NCBI RefSeq assembly: GCF_000236785.1
Contig: NZ_AGUF01000001.1
Location: 62,001 to 126,000, forward strand
Direction of reading: 5' to 3'
DNA length: 64,000 nt
Source: Achromobacter arsenitoxydans SY8
GTDB taxonomy: Bacteria; Pseudomonadota; Gammaproteobacteria; Burkholderiales; Burkholderiaceae_B
Part shown: positions 18,190-26,544 of the stretch, piece after piece
How positions within the stretch are numbered: position 1 is the first letter of the stretch
How the letters are laid out: the number at the start of each line of letters is the position of its first letter
Notes under the pieces: model-generated
The model's input: the letters and a program-made list of their open reading frames with translations, nothing else
Databases searched by the model: none
Told to the model about the DNA's origin: nothing
Position numbers and translations under genes: made by a program

Positions 18190-19719
18190 TCATGTGCGGG
18201 TGCCTGTCATGGCCAGGCCGACGGTGGCGGGCGTCCATTCGGCCACCGGCTTGACCGCGACAAGCTTGCCGCCGCACAGCACGGCGATGCGGTCGGCCAG
18301 CGCGAAGATCTCTTCCAGGTCCTCGGACACCAGCAGCACGCCCGCGCCGCGCGCGCGGGCCGCCAGCAGTTGCTCGCGCACATACGCGACCGCGCCGATG
18401 TCCAGGCCCCAGGTAGGCTGGTCGGCCACGATGAAGCGCGGCTCGCGCGCTAGCGTGCGGCCCAGGATCAGCTTCTGCATGTTGCCGCCGGACAGGCTGC
18501 GCGTGCGCACGTCGAGCGAGGCGGCGCGCACGTCGAACTGCTTGGCGAGCGACGCCGCATACGCCTTGCCGGCGCGGGCGCGGATCAGGCCGTAGCGCGC
18601 GAAGCGCTTGTCCTTCAGGTCTTCGACGATGGCGTTTTCCCACAAGGGGCTGTCGCCGATCATGCCTTCGCCGTGGCGGTCTTCGGGAATGCGGCCCACG
18701 CGCGCCGCCGTCCAGCCGGCCGGCGTGGTCGGGGCGGCGGCGTGTTCCGGGCCCAGGCGGATCGTGCCGTCTGAAGGCTGGCGCAGGCCGGTCAGGACCG
18801 ACACCAGCGCTTGCTGGCCGTTGCCGGCCACGCCGGCGATGGCCACGATTTCGTGCTTGTGCACCACCAGGTCCAGGCTGTCCAGGCGCGGCGCGCCGTC
18901 GCGTCCGTCGCGCACGGTCACTTGGGACAGGGTGACGACGGGGGCCGCCTGTTCCGCGGCCGCCACGGCCTCGACGCGCGGCATGACGACCTTGCGGCCC
19001 ACCATCAGCTCGGCCAGTTCGGCGGGGCTGGTGCCGGCGGTGTCGCGTTCGGCCACCAGCTTGCCTTGCCGCAGCACCGCTACGCGGCGCGACACGGCCA
19101 TCACTTCGTCCAGCTTGTGCGAGATGAAGATCACCGCCAGGCCCTCGTCGACGAAGCCGCGCAGGGTGGCGAACAGGTCCTGCACTTCCTGCGGCGTGAG
19201 CACGGCGGTGGGTTCGTCCAGGATCAGGACGCGGGCGCCGCGGTACAGCGCCTTCAGGATTTCGACGCGCTGCTTTTCACCGACGGACAGCGTGCCGACG
19301 CGCGCGTCTGGGTCCACGCCCAGGCCGAAGCGCTGGCCCAGTTCGACCAGGCGGCGGCGCGCCTGGCCGCGGCCCGAGGCCAGCTTCCAGAGCGATTCTG
19401 TGCCGACCATGATGTTGTCCAGCACGGTCAGGTTGTCGGCCAGCGTGAAGTGCTGGTGCACCATGCCGACGCCCGCCGCCAGCGCGGCGTCGGGCCGGCC
19501 GGCGGGCAGGGGTTTGCCGAAGACTTCGATACTGCCGGCGTCGGCCACATAGTGGCCGAACAGGATCGACACCAGGGTCGATTTGCCGGCGCCGTTCTCG
19601 CCCAGCAAGGCCAACACTTCGCCCTGCCGGAGCGTAAGCGATACATCATCGTTGGCCGTCAGGCTGCCAAAGCGTTTTGTGATCCCCGTCAGCTGCAGGG
19701 CGAGAGGCGCTTGGTTCAT
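18190..19719 (-). CDS. Double-domain ABC ATPase of a BMP-type nucleoside importer
   Basis: A 509-residue protein with two ABC domains. Domain 1 has Walker A GENGAGKST (near residue 41), signature LSVGEKQR and Walker B LILDEP. Domain 2 has the degenerate Walker A GVAGNGQQ that is normal in this family, the signature LSGGNMQK and FIVADQPTWGLD. Tandem ATPases of this kind (NupO/YufO, RbsA-like) serve sugar and nucleoside importers. Its ATG overlaps the stop of the BMP gene by four bases. Confidence 0.93.
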   Translation of the reverse strand: MNQAPLALQLTGITKRFGSLTANDDVSLTLRQGEVLALLGENGAGKSTLVSILFGHYVADAGSIEVFGKPLPAGRPDAALAAGVGMVHQHFTLADNLTVLDNIMVGTESLWKLASGRGQARRRLVELGQRFGLGVDPDARVGTLSVGEKQRVEILKALYRGARVLILDEPTAVLTPQEVQDLFATLRGFVDEGLAVIFISHKLDEVMAVSRRVAVLRQGKLVAERDTAGTSPAELAELMVGRKVVMPRVEAVAAAEQAAPVVTLSQVTVRDGRDGAPRLDSLDLVVHKHEIVAIAGVAGNGQQALVSVLTGLRQPSDGTIRLGPEHAAAPTTPAGWTAARVGRIPEDRHGEGMIGDSPLWENAIVEDLKDKRFARYGLIRARAGKAYAASLAKQFDVRAASLDVRTRSLSGGNMQKLILGRTLAREPRFIVADQPTWGLDIGAVAYVREQLLAARARGAGVLLVSEDLEEIFALADRIAVLCGGKLVAVKPVAEWTPATVGLAMTGTRT

Positions 19720-20747
19720 CGTGCCGAGGACTTGGGTTCTTTGTCGTTGACCTTCACGGTGAAGCTGCCATCCAGGATGGCCTTCTGCTTGGCTTGCACC
19801 TTGGCGATCAGGTCGGCGGGAACCTTCTGCTCGAAGGTGCCCAGGGGCGCCAGCGACGAGCCCTTGTGCTTCATCAGCGAGTACTGGCCGAAGTCATCGG
19901 CCTTGAACGTGCCGGCCTTGACCTGCTTGAGCGCTTCCTCGATGGTGGGCTCCATGCTCCACAGGGCCGAGGCGACGACCGTCTCGGGATACTGCGGCTG
20001 CGTGTCGATCACGTTGCCGATGGCGAGCTTGCCGCGTTCCTTGGCGGCGTCCGACACGCCGAAGCGCTCGGCGTACAGCACGTCCGCGCCCTTGTCGATC
20101 ATGGCGAAGGCGGCTTCCTTGGCCTTCGGGGGATCGAACCAGGAGCCGATGAAGGTCACGGTGAATTCAGCCTTCGGGTTCACTTCCTTGGCGCCTTCGA
20201 TGAAGGCCTGCATCAGGCGGTTCACTTCGGGGATGGGGTAGCCGCCGACCAGGCCGATCTTGCCGGTCTTGCTCATGCCGCCGGCGATCATGCCGGTCAG
20301 GTAGGCCGGTTCCTGGATGTAGTTGTCGAACACCGAGAAATTCGGCTGTTGCGGCTTGCCCGAGGAGCCCATCAGGAAGGCGGTCTGCGGGTAGTCCTTG
20401 GCGACCTTGCGGGCCGCGGCTTCAACCGCGAAGGCCTCGCCCACGATCAGCTTGTTGCCCTGCTCGGCGTACTGGCGCATGACGCGCTCGTAGTCGGCAT
20501 TGGTGACGTTTTCCGAGAACGTGTAGTCGATCTCGCCGCGGTTGCGCGCGGCGGAGAGCGCAAGATGGATGCGCGACACCCATTGCTGCTCGACCGGCAC
20601 CGTGTAGATGGCGGCGACCTTGATCTTGGCGGGGGCCTGGGCCTGCGCCGCGCCCGTGAACAGCAGCGCGCCGGCGGCCGCGGCAGCCAGCTTGAGCAGG
20701 CCGCGGCGGGCGATGCCGCCAACAGACGACGAGGAAAGGGATTTCAT
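19716..20747 (-). CDS. BMP-family periplasmic substrate-binding protein
   Basis: A 343-residue Bmp/PnrA-type receptor. The N-terminus has a twin-arginine-like ARRGLLKLAAAA stretch with a cleavable AQAQA end, so Tat or Sec export is possible. Family elements include GNKLIVGEAFAVEAAARKVAKDYP, AYLTGMIAGGMSKTGKIGLVGG and GADVLYAERFGVSDAAKERGK. The start is fixed by AGGAGT eight bases before the ATG at 20747. It is the first gene of the salvage operon; related proteins bind nucleosides or purines. Confidence 0.92.
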   Translation of the reverse strand: MKSLSSSSVGGIARRGLLKLAAAAAGALLFTGAAQAQAPAKIKVAAIYTVPVEQQWVSRIHLALSAARNRGEIDYTFSENVTNADYERVMRQYAEQGNKLIVGEAFAVEAAARKVAKDYPQTAFLMGSSGKPQQPNFSVFDNYIQEPAYLTGMIAGGMSKTGKIGLVGGYPIPEVNRLMQAFIEGAKEVNPKAEFTVTFIGSWFDPPKAKEAAFAMIDKGADVLYAERFGVSDAAKERGKLAIGNVIDTQPQYPETVVASALWSMEPTIEEALKQVKAGTFKADDFGQYSLMKHKGSSLAPLGTFEQKVPADLIAKVQAKQKAILDGSFTVKVNDKEPKSSAR

Positions 20748-21057
20748 GCGGGTGACTCCTACGCGGGGAAGGAAAGGTAAGTGAGAGGTCGGAGACGGGG
20801 CGGCCGCGGCAGCGGCGCGGGCCGGGCCCGGAAAGACGCGAACGCCGTGGACGCCGGTTTCATGGTTGCGGCCGCCGGCAGACATGCCGGGGCGAGCAAT
20901 CGGAAACGAGGGCGTGGGATCGGTCATCGGATGGAAGCGCCAGGAGGCGCACCCGTCCGAATGGTCGGATTCGCAGCCAGTCCTGGCGAAGCAATTTGTA
21001 TGCCACGGGGCATTCCTGCGACAAGTCGGGGAAACCTGATGGACGGGCAGGATTATA
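20748..21057 (-). promoter_or_regulatory. Long leader and -10 element of the BMP/cytosine-deaminase operon
   Basis: On the minus strand a perfect TATAAT (21057-21052) with a weak -35 would start a transcript near 21045, leaving an untranslated leader of roughly 300 bases. The leader is GC-rich and can fold, but I recognise no known riboswitch core. No supported gene lies in this gap. Between 21058 and 21234 there is only the presumed plus-strand promoter of the DedA gene, with CTAAAAT near 21186. Confidence 0.45.
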
Positions 21058-21234
21058 GGCACCCCGCCGGGGAATCGTGGCACCAGCTTGGTGCGCGCCG
21101 TCCCGATACGTGGACAGCTGGCGGATGGACCGGTCCGTTGCCGTGCAGCCGGCAGGGTCTATGGCCCCGGCGCCAGGCCGCGCGCCTAAAATTCCGCCCA
21201 TGAGCCGCGCCGTGCGCGGCAAGCGGGAAACCCC

Positions 21235-22149
21235 ATGCAAGATATTCAATTGCTGCTCGAACAGTACGGCGGGTGGCTGGTGTTCGCCAACGTCCTGATC
21301 GAGCAGGCCGGCCTGCCGGTGCCCGCCTACCCCATGATCATCGCGGCGGGCGCGCTGGGCGGCGCTTCCGGGTGGCTCGTGCCCCTGCTGGCCGCCACGG
21401 CCGCGTGCATCCTGGCCGACAGCCTCTGGTACTGCGCCGGACGGCGCTATGGCTCGCGGCTACTGGGCGTGGTTTGCAAGCTGTCCCTGTCGCAGGACTC
21501 GTGCATCCGGCAGACGCAGCGCCTGTACCTGCGGATCGGCGTGCGGGCGCTGCTGGTGTGCAAGTTCCTGCCCGGCGCCGGCGCGCTGTCCACGGTCATG
21601 GCGGGCCTGACCGGCACCCCGTATCGCCGCTTCTTCCTGTACGACCTGGCCGGCGCCCTGATCTGGGTAGGCTCCGCGCTGCTGCTGGGCGGGCTGTTTC
21701 ACAGCGTGGTCAACGATGTGCTGGAGATCCTGGGCACCTACGGGGCGATGGGCCTGGGCGTGCTGGCGGCCGTGCTGGCCCTGTACATCGCGGCGCGCTA
21801 CCTGCGGCGCCGGATCCTGCTGCGCAGTCTGCGCGTCATCCCGCGGCTGTCGGTCGACGAACTGATGCAGTGGCGCCAGGACGGGCGCGACGCGCTGGTC
21901 TTCGACGTGCGGCCGGAGGCCATGCGGGACGCCGCGCGTATCCCGGGCGCGGTGCCCGTGGACCTGAAACAGCCCCTGCCCCCGCTGGATCCGGGCGCGC
22001 TGGATTCCGACATCGTGGTGTATTGCGCCTGCCCGAACGAGGTGTCCGCCGCGCTCCTGGCCTCCCGCCTGCGCGCCGCCGGGTATCGCAAGACCTGGGC
22101 GCTGCGGGGCGGCTACGAGGCCTGGGCCGAACGCAAGCCGCAGGCCTGA
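21235..22149 (+). CDS. DedA-family membrane protein fused to a rhodanese domain
   Basis: A 304-residue protein. Residues ~1-190 are a DedA/SNARE-associated membrane domain with four to five helices and the conserved F-x-R-G-like KFLPGAGALSTVMAGLTG loop. Residues ~205-300 are a rhodanese domain (VFDVRPEAMRDAARIPGAVPVDL) with the candidate active-site Cys in VVYCACPNEVSA. DedA proteins are lipid-scramblase-like or proton-coupled envelope factors; the rhodanese end may handle sulfane sulfur. It is a single gene. Confidence 0.9.
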   Translation: MQDIQLLLEQYGGWLVFANVLIEQAGLPVPAYPMIIAAGALGGASGWLVPLLAATAACILADSLWYCAGRRYGSRLLGVVCKLSLSQDSCIRQTQRLYLRIGVRALLVCKFLPGAGALSTVMAGLTGTPYRRFFLYDLAGALIWVGSALLLGGLFHSVVNDVLEILGTYGAMGLGVLAAVLALYIAARYLRRRILLRSLRVIPRLSVDELMQWRQDGRDALVFDVRPEAMRDAARIPGAVPVDLKQPLPPLDPGALDSDIVVYCACPNEVSAALLASRLRAAGYRKTWALRGGYEAWAERKPQA

Positions 22150-22266
22150 ACCGGGGGCGTCCGGCGCGTGGGCGCCGCGGCCTTCGGCGGTGGGCCACGC
22201 GCGGCCCAGGGCGCATAATTCCCCCATCGGCCCGCGCCCGACGCGGGCAGCCAACAGGAGACAGGC

Positions 22267-23193
22267 ATGCGGTTGTTGTTCTTGGGCGCCGGCGGCACCG
22301 GCGGGTATTTTGGCGGACGCGCCGCACAGGCGGGCGCGGACGTGACGTTTCTGGTGCGCGAGCCGCGCGCCGCGCGGATCCGCGAACAGGGGCTGCGCAT
22401 TCAGAGCCCGCTGGGCGACGCCACGCTGCATCCCAAGCTGGTCACGCGCGAAACCCTGCAGGATAGCTACGACGTGGTCGTGCTCAGCTGCAAGGCCTAT
22501 GACCTGGACAGCGCCATCGAAGCCATCCGCCCCGCCGTGGGGCCCGATACCGCGGTGCTGCCGATCATGAACGGCGTGCTGCAGTACGACGTGCTGGACC
22601 GGGAATTCGAGCCGCACCGCGTGCTGGGCGGCCTGTGCCAGATCAATGCGACGCTTGGCCCGGAAGGCCAGGTGGTCCACTTGGGCAAGCACGCCAATAT
22701 CGTCTTCGGCGAACGCGCCGGCCCGGCCCGCAGCGAGCGCTGCGTCGCGCTGGAGCAGGCGCTGGCCGGCGGCGAATACGTCAGCCGCCTCAGCGAAAAC
22801 ATCCACCAGGACATCTGGGAAAAGTACGTCATGCTGACCACGCTGGCGGCCGCCACCTGCCTGATGCGCGGCGCCATCGGCCAGATCGCTTCCACCGACG
22901 ACGGCACGGACATCCTGCTCAGCCTGCTGCAGGAGTCGCAGGCCGTCGCGGCGGCGTCCGGGCATGCGGTGCGGCCCGAGGCGGACGCCACCGTGCAGAA
23001 GCTGCTGACCGACCGCAGCCAGCCCATGACCGCGTCCATGTTCCGCGACCTGCGCCAGGGCCTGCCGGTGGAAGCGGACCACATCGTGGGCGATATGGTC
23101 CGGCGCGCCCGCACGCTGGGCGTCGACGCCACCTACCTGCGCGTGGCCTATTCGCACCTGCAGGTCTATCAGGCGCAGCGCGCTGCCGCTTGA
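22267..23193 (+). CDS. Ketopantoate reductase family protein (PanE/ApbA-like)
   Basis: A 308-residue NADPH-dependent reductase. The N-terminal GAGGTGGYFGGRAAQAG loop binds NADPH, LSCKAYD carries the conserved cofactor-side Lys, MNGVLQYD matches the central motif, and the catalytic Lys lies in WEKYVMLTTLAA. CAGGAG precedes the ATG. It would reduce 2-dehydropantoate in pantothenate synthesis, but Burkholderiales often carry several paralogues, so the true PanE role is uncertain. Confidence 0.88.
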   Translation: MRLLFLGAGGTGGYFGGRAAQAGADVTFLVREPRAARIREQGLRIQSPLGDATLHPKLVTRETLQDSYDVVVLSCKAYDLDSAIEAIRPAVGPDTAVLPIMNGVLQYDVLDREFEPHRVLGGLCQINATLGPEGQVVHLGKHANIVFGERAGPARSERCVALEQALAGGEYVSRLSENIHQDIWEKYVMLTTLAAATCLMRGAIGQIASTDDGTDILLSLLQESQAVAAASGHAVRPEADATVQKLLTDRSQPMTASMFRDLRQGLPVEADHIVGDMVRRARTLGVDATYLRVAYSHLQVYQAQRAAA

Positions 23194-23453
23194 ACGGTCG
23201 CCCGCGGCCCTGTTCAAGCGGGGCCGCCGGGCGCACACTGGCGAGACGGGCCACTCGGGGGGCATGCGCTTGCCCCGGTCCGCATCCCGGTCCGATATCC
23301 GGTCTATTGGTGCATAAATTGCAAAAAACTCTTCCGGTTTAATGGGTTTTTTGATCGGATTCGACCGAATAGTATGGCTTTGCCTGAGCCGGAAGCCGCG
23401 CCGCCGCAATGGGCGGCGGGTCATTCCGGCCCAATCCTTCAAGGAGCAAGACC

Positions 23454-24065
23454 ATGAAAATCGCATTGATCGGAATCACTGGCCGCGTGGGTTCGCGCGT
23501 GGCGGACGAATTGCTCAAGCGCGGCCACCAGGTGACCGGCATTGCGCGCAATCCGGCCGAGGTGAACGCCCAGCCGGGCCTGACCATCAAACAGGGCGAC
23601 GCCACCGATCCCGAAGGGCTGACCCCGCTGCTGGCCGGTCACGATGCCGTGATCAGCGCCACGCGCTTTGTCTCGACCGACGCCAAGCCGCTGCTGGCCG
23701 CCGTGAAGAACGCCGGCGTGCCGCGCCTGCTGGTGGTGGGCGGCGCGGGCAGCTTGCTGGTGGCCCCGGGCAAGATGCTGATCGACACCCCCGAATTCCC
23801 CGACGCCTACAAGCCCGAGGCGCGGGCCGGCGTCGTGTTCCTGGACACGCTGCGCCACGAAAAGGTGCTGAACTGGACCTTCCTGTCGCCGTCCGCGATG
23901 TTCGAGCCGGGCGAGCGCACGGCCAGCTTCCGGGTGGGCGACGACCATCTGCTGGCGGACGAGGAAGGCAAGAGCTGGATCTCGATGGAAGACTACGCCA
24001 TTGCGTTGGCCGACGAGGTCGACACCCCCAAGCATTCGCGCCGCCGCTATACGGTGGGCTACTGA
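23454..24065 (+). CDS. NAD(P)H-binding atypical SDR (YwnB-like)
   Basis: A 203-residue Rossmann protein beginning MKIALIGITGRVGSRVADEL, with the G-x-x-G-x-x-G nucleotide loop at residues ~7-14. It resembles the NmrA/YwnB-type NAD(P)H-binding proteins, which lack the classical Tyr-Lys pair and act as reductases or redox sensors. The start at 23454 has AAGGAG upstream. Nothing in the neighbourhood fixes a substrate. Confidence 0.85.
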   Translation: MKIALIGITGRVGSRVADELLKRGHQVTGIARNPAEVNAQPGLTIKQGDATDPEGLTPLLAGHDAVISATRFVSTDAKPLLAAVKNAGVPRLLVVGGAGSLLVAPGKMLIDTPEFPDAYKPEARAGVVFLDTLRHEKVLNWTFLSPSAMFEPGERTASFRVGDDHLLADEEGKSWISMEDYAIALADEVDTPKHSRRRYTVGY

Positions 24066-24147
24066 CAGCGCGGGCTCCGGCGCCGGAATCCCTTGTTTGT
24101 TTGTAAACTGGCAGGCCGCCAGCCGGCGTCATTGTGAGTCGTTCCGT

Positions 24148-24606
24148 ATGCGTATGAAGTGGAAATCATTGGCCGCCTGTGTGCTGGTCGCCTCCAGTTG
24201 CCTGGCGGCCGCGCCGGCGCTTGCGGCCGCGCCCCAGTCGAACAAGGAAGTCGCCGTGGCGTTCTTCCAGATGATGTTCCAGGAACGCGACGTCGAAGAG
24301 GCCGTGCGCCGCTACGTCGGCCCGAACTACACGCAGCACAACCCGTACATGCGCGACGGCGTCGGGCCCATGCTGGACTTCTTTCCGCGCTATTTCGAAC
24401 AGCACCCGCAGGCCATCGTCGACATCAAGTGCGTGATCGCGGAGGGCGATCTGGTGATGATCCACAACCTGTGGCGCGATTCGCCGGAAGACCGCGGCCA
24501 GGCCGTGGTCGACATCTTCCGCGTCGAAAACGGCAAGATCGTCGAGCACTGGGACGTAAGCCAGGAAATTCCCGAGAACCCCGCCAACAAAAACGGCATG
24601 TTCTGA
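24148..24606 (+). CDS. Secreted SnoaL/NTF2-like protein
   Basis: A 152-residue protein with a Sec signal peptide (residues 1-~25, ending APALAAAP) followed by an NTF2-like cone fold. The pattern EVAVAFFQMMFQERDVEEAVRRYVGPNYTQHNPYMRDG ... VIAEGDLVMIHNLWRD ... FRVENGKIVEHWDVSQEIPE is typical of SnoaL-like polyketide-cyclase homologues. These are widespread and mostly of unknown role. A second ATG six bases downstream is also possible. It is followed after 8 bases by the flavin-reductase-like gene. Confidence 0.85.
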   Translation: MRMKWKSLAACVLVASSCLAAAPALAAAPQSNKEVAVAFFQMMFQERDVEEAVRRYVGPNYTQHNPYMRDGVGPMLDFFPRYFEQHPQAIVDIKCVIAEGDLVMIHNLWRDSPEDRGQAVVDIFRVENGKIVEHWDVSQEIPENPANKNGMF

Positions 24607-24614
24607 GCGCGCCC

Positions 24615-25178
24615 ATGATCGAACCCGTCGACCTGCCCCGCGCCTACCTGCTCCTCAATCACGGTCCCACCGTGCTGGTCACCAGCGCGCACGGCGATGC
24701 GCGCAACGTCATGGCGGCGGCCTGGGCCATGCCGCTGGATTTCAGTCCGCCCAAGATGCTGGTGGTGGTGGACAAAAACACCTACACGCGCGAACTTATC
24801 GAAGCGTCGGGCGAGTTCGCGTTGTGCATTCCGTCGCGGGCGCAGGCGCGCGCAACGATGCTGGTGGGGTCGCATTCCGGGCGCGACGAAGACAAGTTCC
24901 AGGCCAGCGGCCTGTCCACCTTCGCGGCCAGCAAGATCGGCGCGCCGCTCATCAGCGACTGCCTCGGGTGGCTGGAATGCAAGGTCGTGCCCGAGCCGCA
25001 CAACCAGCAGGCTTATGACCTGTTCATCGGCGAAGTCGTGGCCGCCTGGGCGGCGCCGGAAGTGTTCTCCAGCAACCGCTGGCACTTCCCCGACGACCAG
25101 CGCCGTTCGGTGCATTACCTGGCCGGCGGATCCTTCTTCGCCACCGGCGAAGCCTTCAACGTTTCCGAACCTGAGTAA
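24615..25178 (+). CDS. Flavin reductase-like (FMN-binding split-barrel) protein
   Basis: A 187-residue flavoprotein of the flavin_reduct family (RutF/HpaC-like fold). The motif AAAWAMPLDFSPPKMLVVVDKNTYT forms the FMN site; FALCIPSRAQA and GWLECKVVPEPHNQQAYDLFIGEVV follow in the expected order. Members either supply reduced flavin to monooxygenases or act alone. It is the middle gene of a three-gene run with gaps of 5-8 bases. Confidence 0.86.
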   Translation: MIEPVDLPRAYLLLNHGPTVLVTSAHGDARNVMAAAWAMPLDFSPPKMLVVVDKNTYTRELIEASGEFALCIPSRAQARATMLVGSHSGRDEDKFQASGLSTFAASKIGAPLISDCLGWLECKVVPEPHNQQAYDLFIGEVVAAWAAPEVFSSNRWHFPDDQRRSVHYLAGGSFFATGEAFNVSEPE

Positions 25179-25183
25179 GTCCC

Positions 25184-25690
25184 ATGCGCAGCGTCTATCT
25201 GGCCGGTTTCGATGTTTTTATGCCCGATGCCGCGGCGCACGGCGAACGGCTCAAGACGCTGTGCGCGACCTACGGATTCGAGGGTCTGTATCCGCTGGAC
25301 AACGCGGCGCCGGAAGGCCTGTCGGGCCAGGCGCTCGCGCAGTGGATCTATCGCGCGAATGTGGCGTTGATCCGTCGCGCCGATATGGTGATGGCCAACC
25401 TCAACCCCTTTCGCGGCGCCGAACCCGATTCGGGCACGGCCTTTGAAGTTGGCTACGCCATCGCCTGCGGCAAGCCCGTCTGGGGCTACACCGGGCAGGC
25501 GGGTTCGCTGATTGACCAAGTGGCCGTGGGGGCGGCGGCGGACGATGGCGTGTCGCGCATGGTCGATGCGCAGGGCTACACCGTCGAAGACTTTGGCCTG
25601 AGCCTGAACCTGATGCTGGCGTGCAGCGCGCGCATCGTAACCGGCGGGCCCGCCAACTGCCTGGCCAGCATGGCCCGCGCGCCCGCCTGA
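25184..25690 (+). CDS. Nucleoside 2-deoxyribosyltransferase family protein
   Basis: A 168-residue protein. YLAGFDVF at the N-terminus and PDSGTAFEVGYAIACGKPVWGYT in the middle match the family; the Glu of TAFEVGYA is the expected nucleophile. Known members swap nucleobases on 2'-deoxyribose or hydrolyse nucleotides. It starts five bases after the flavin-reductase gene. The family call is strong; the substrate is not visible. Confidence 0.87.
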   Translation: MRSVYLAGFDVFMPDAAAHGERLKTLCATYGFEGLYPLDNAAPEGLSGQALAQWIYRANVALIRRADMVMANLNPFRGAEPDSGTAFEVGYAIACGKPVWGYTGQAGSLIDQVAVGAAADDGVSRMVDAQGYTVEDFGLSLNLMLACSARIVTGGPANCLASMARAPA

Positions 25691-25699
25691 CGCCTGACG

Positions 25700-26392
25700 C
25701 TAGGCGCCTGCCGGCTTGGCCTTTTTCGCGCGGCTGGCGGCCCCAACGGCCCCGGCGGCCTTGCGCGGCGCCGCATTGCCCGGTGCGCCCAGATATCCCA
25801 TCACCGCATCCACCACGGCTGCTTCCAGCTGCTTGGGAGTGAAGCCCGCCGGCGGCTCCAGCGCTGCCGCATGCACCAGCGATTCCATGATGCGCAGCAC
25901 CACGTAGGTCGCCAGGTCGCGGTCCTGCTGCGCGATCTCGGCGCGGTGCAGTTCCAGCAGATGCCGCATCCGGCGGTGGATGTCCTGGTCGGCGCGGCTG
26001 TGCTCGTGCGGCTGGTCAAAGAGCGGAAACTCCCTTTCCAGCACCCGGTGCAGCGCGGGCTCCAGCAGATGGGCGTGCAGCATGGCCTGGACGATCGCGC
26101 CCACGCGTTCGCGCAGGGTGGCCGCGGGATTTCCGTTCAGCACGTCGTCGATGACGTCCAGCATCTGGTTGTCGTGCCGGTCGTGCAGCGCCGCGATCAG
26201 CGCGTTCTTGTTGGGGAAGTACTGATAGAGCGATCCCACGCTGACGCCTGCCGTTTCCGCGATCAGGTTGGTGTTGGTGCCGGCGTAGCCGTGTGTGGCC
26301 AAAACGCGAGCCGTGGCTTGCAGGATGGTGTCGACGGTGTGCTGGGACCTGAGCTGGCGCGGCGATTTCCGGGGCTGTGGGATGGCGGTCAT
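25700..26392 (-). CDS. TetR-family repressor
   Basis: A 230-residue regulator with an N-terminal TetR HTH (residues ~14-60: TVDTILQATARVLATHGYAGTNTNLIAETAGVSVGSLYQYFPNKNALIAA). The C-terminus is an alanine/lysine-rich tail. It is divergent from the MFS gene with 152 bases between starts and a short palindrome in the gap, the standard layout for a repressor of its neighbouring efflux pump. Confidence 0.93.
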   Translation of the reverse strand: MTAIPQPRKSPRQLRSQHTVDTILQATARVLATHGYAGTNTNLIAETAGVSVGSLYQYFPNKNALIAALHDRHDNQMLDVIDDVLNGNPAATLRERVGAIVQAMLHAHLLEPALHRVLEREFPLFDQPHEHSRADQDIHRRMRHLLELHRAEIAQQDRDLATYVVLRIMESLVHAAALEPPAGFTPKQLEAAVVDAVMGYLGAPGNAAPRKAAGAVGAASRAKKAKPAGA

Positions 26393-26420
26393 GAGTGTGG
26401 CGAAAGGCGAGTATCAAACG

Positions 26421-26434
26421 TGAGCAACGGCTCA
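26421..26434. promoter_or_regulatory. Candidate TetR operator
   Basis: TGAGC-AACG-GCTCA is a perfect 5-bp inverted repeat in the divergent TetR/MFS gap. It is directly followed by TAAAAT (26435-26440), a possible -10 for the MFS gene. A repressor bound here would block that promoter. Confidence 0.45.
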
Positions 26435-26544
26435 TAAAATTTGCGGCAGGCAGTCTGATTCATTTCCCCCGCTTTGGGCGGATTATGCCATCGCCGCATT
26501 GCGCGACGGCGCCGGGCTGCCCTTCACGCTTTCAAGGAATCACC

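Noticed and set aside
20748-21057. A known purine, guanidine or preQ1 riboswitch in the leader of the BMP operon
   Set aside because: Reading the minus strand, I could not match any of their conserved cores, so only an unassigned leader is reported.
21460-23466. 668-codon minus-strand open frame across the DedA-rhodanese and PanE-like genes
   Set aside because: It covers two genes with intact conserved motifs on the other strand and has no recognisable domain.
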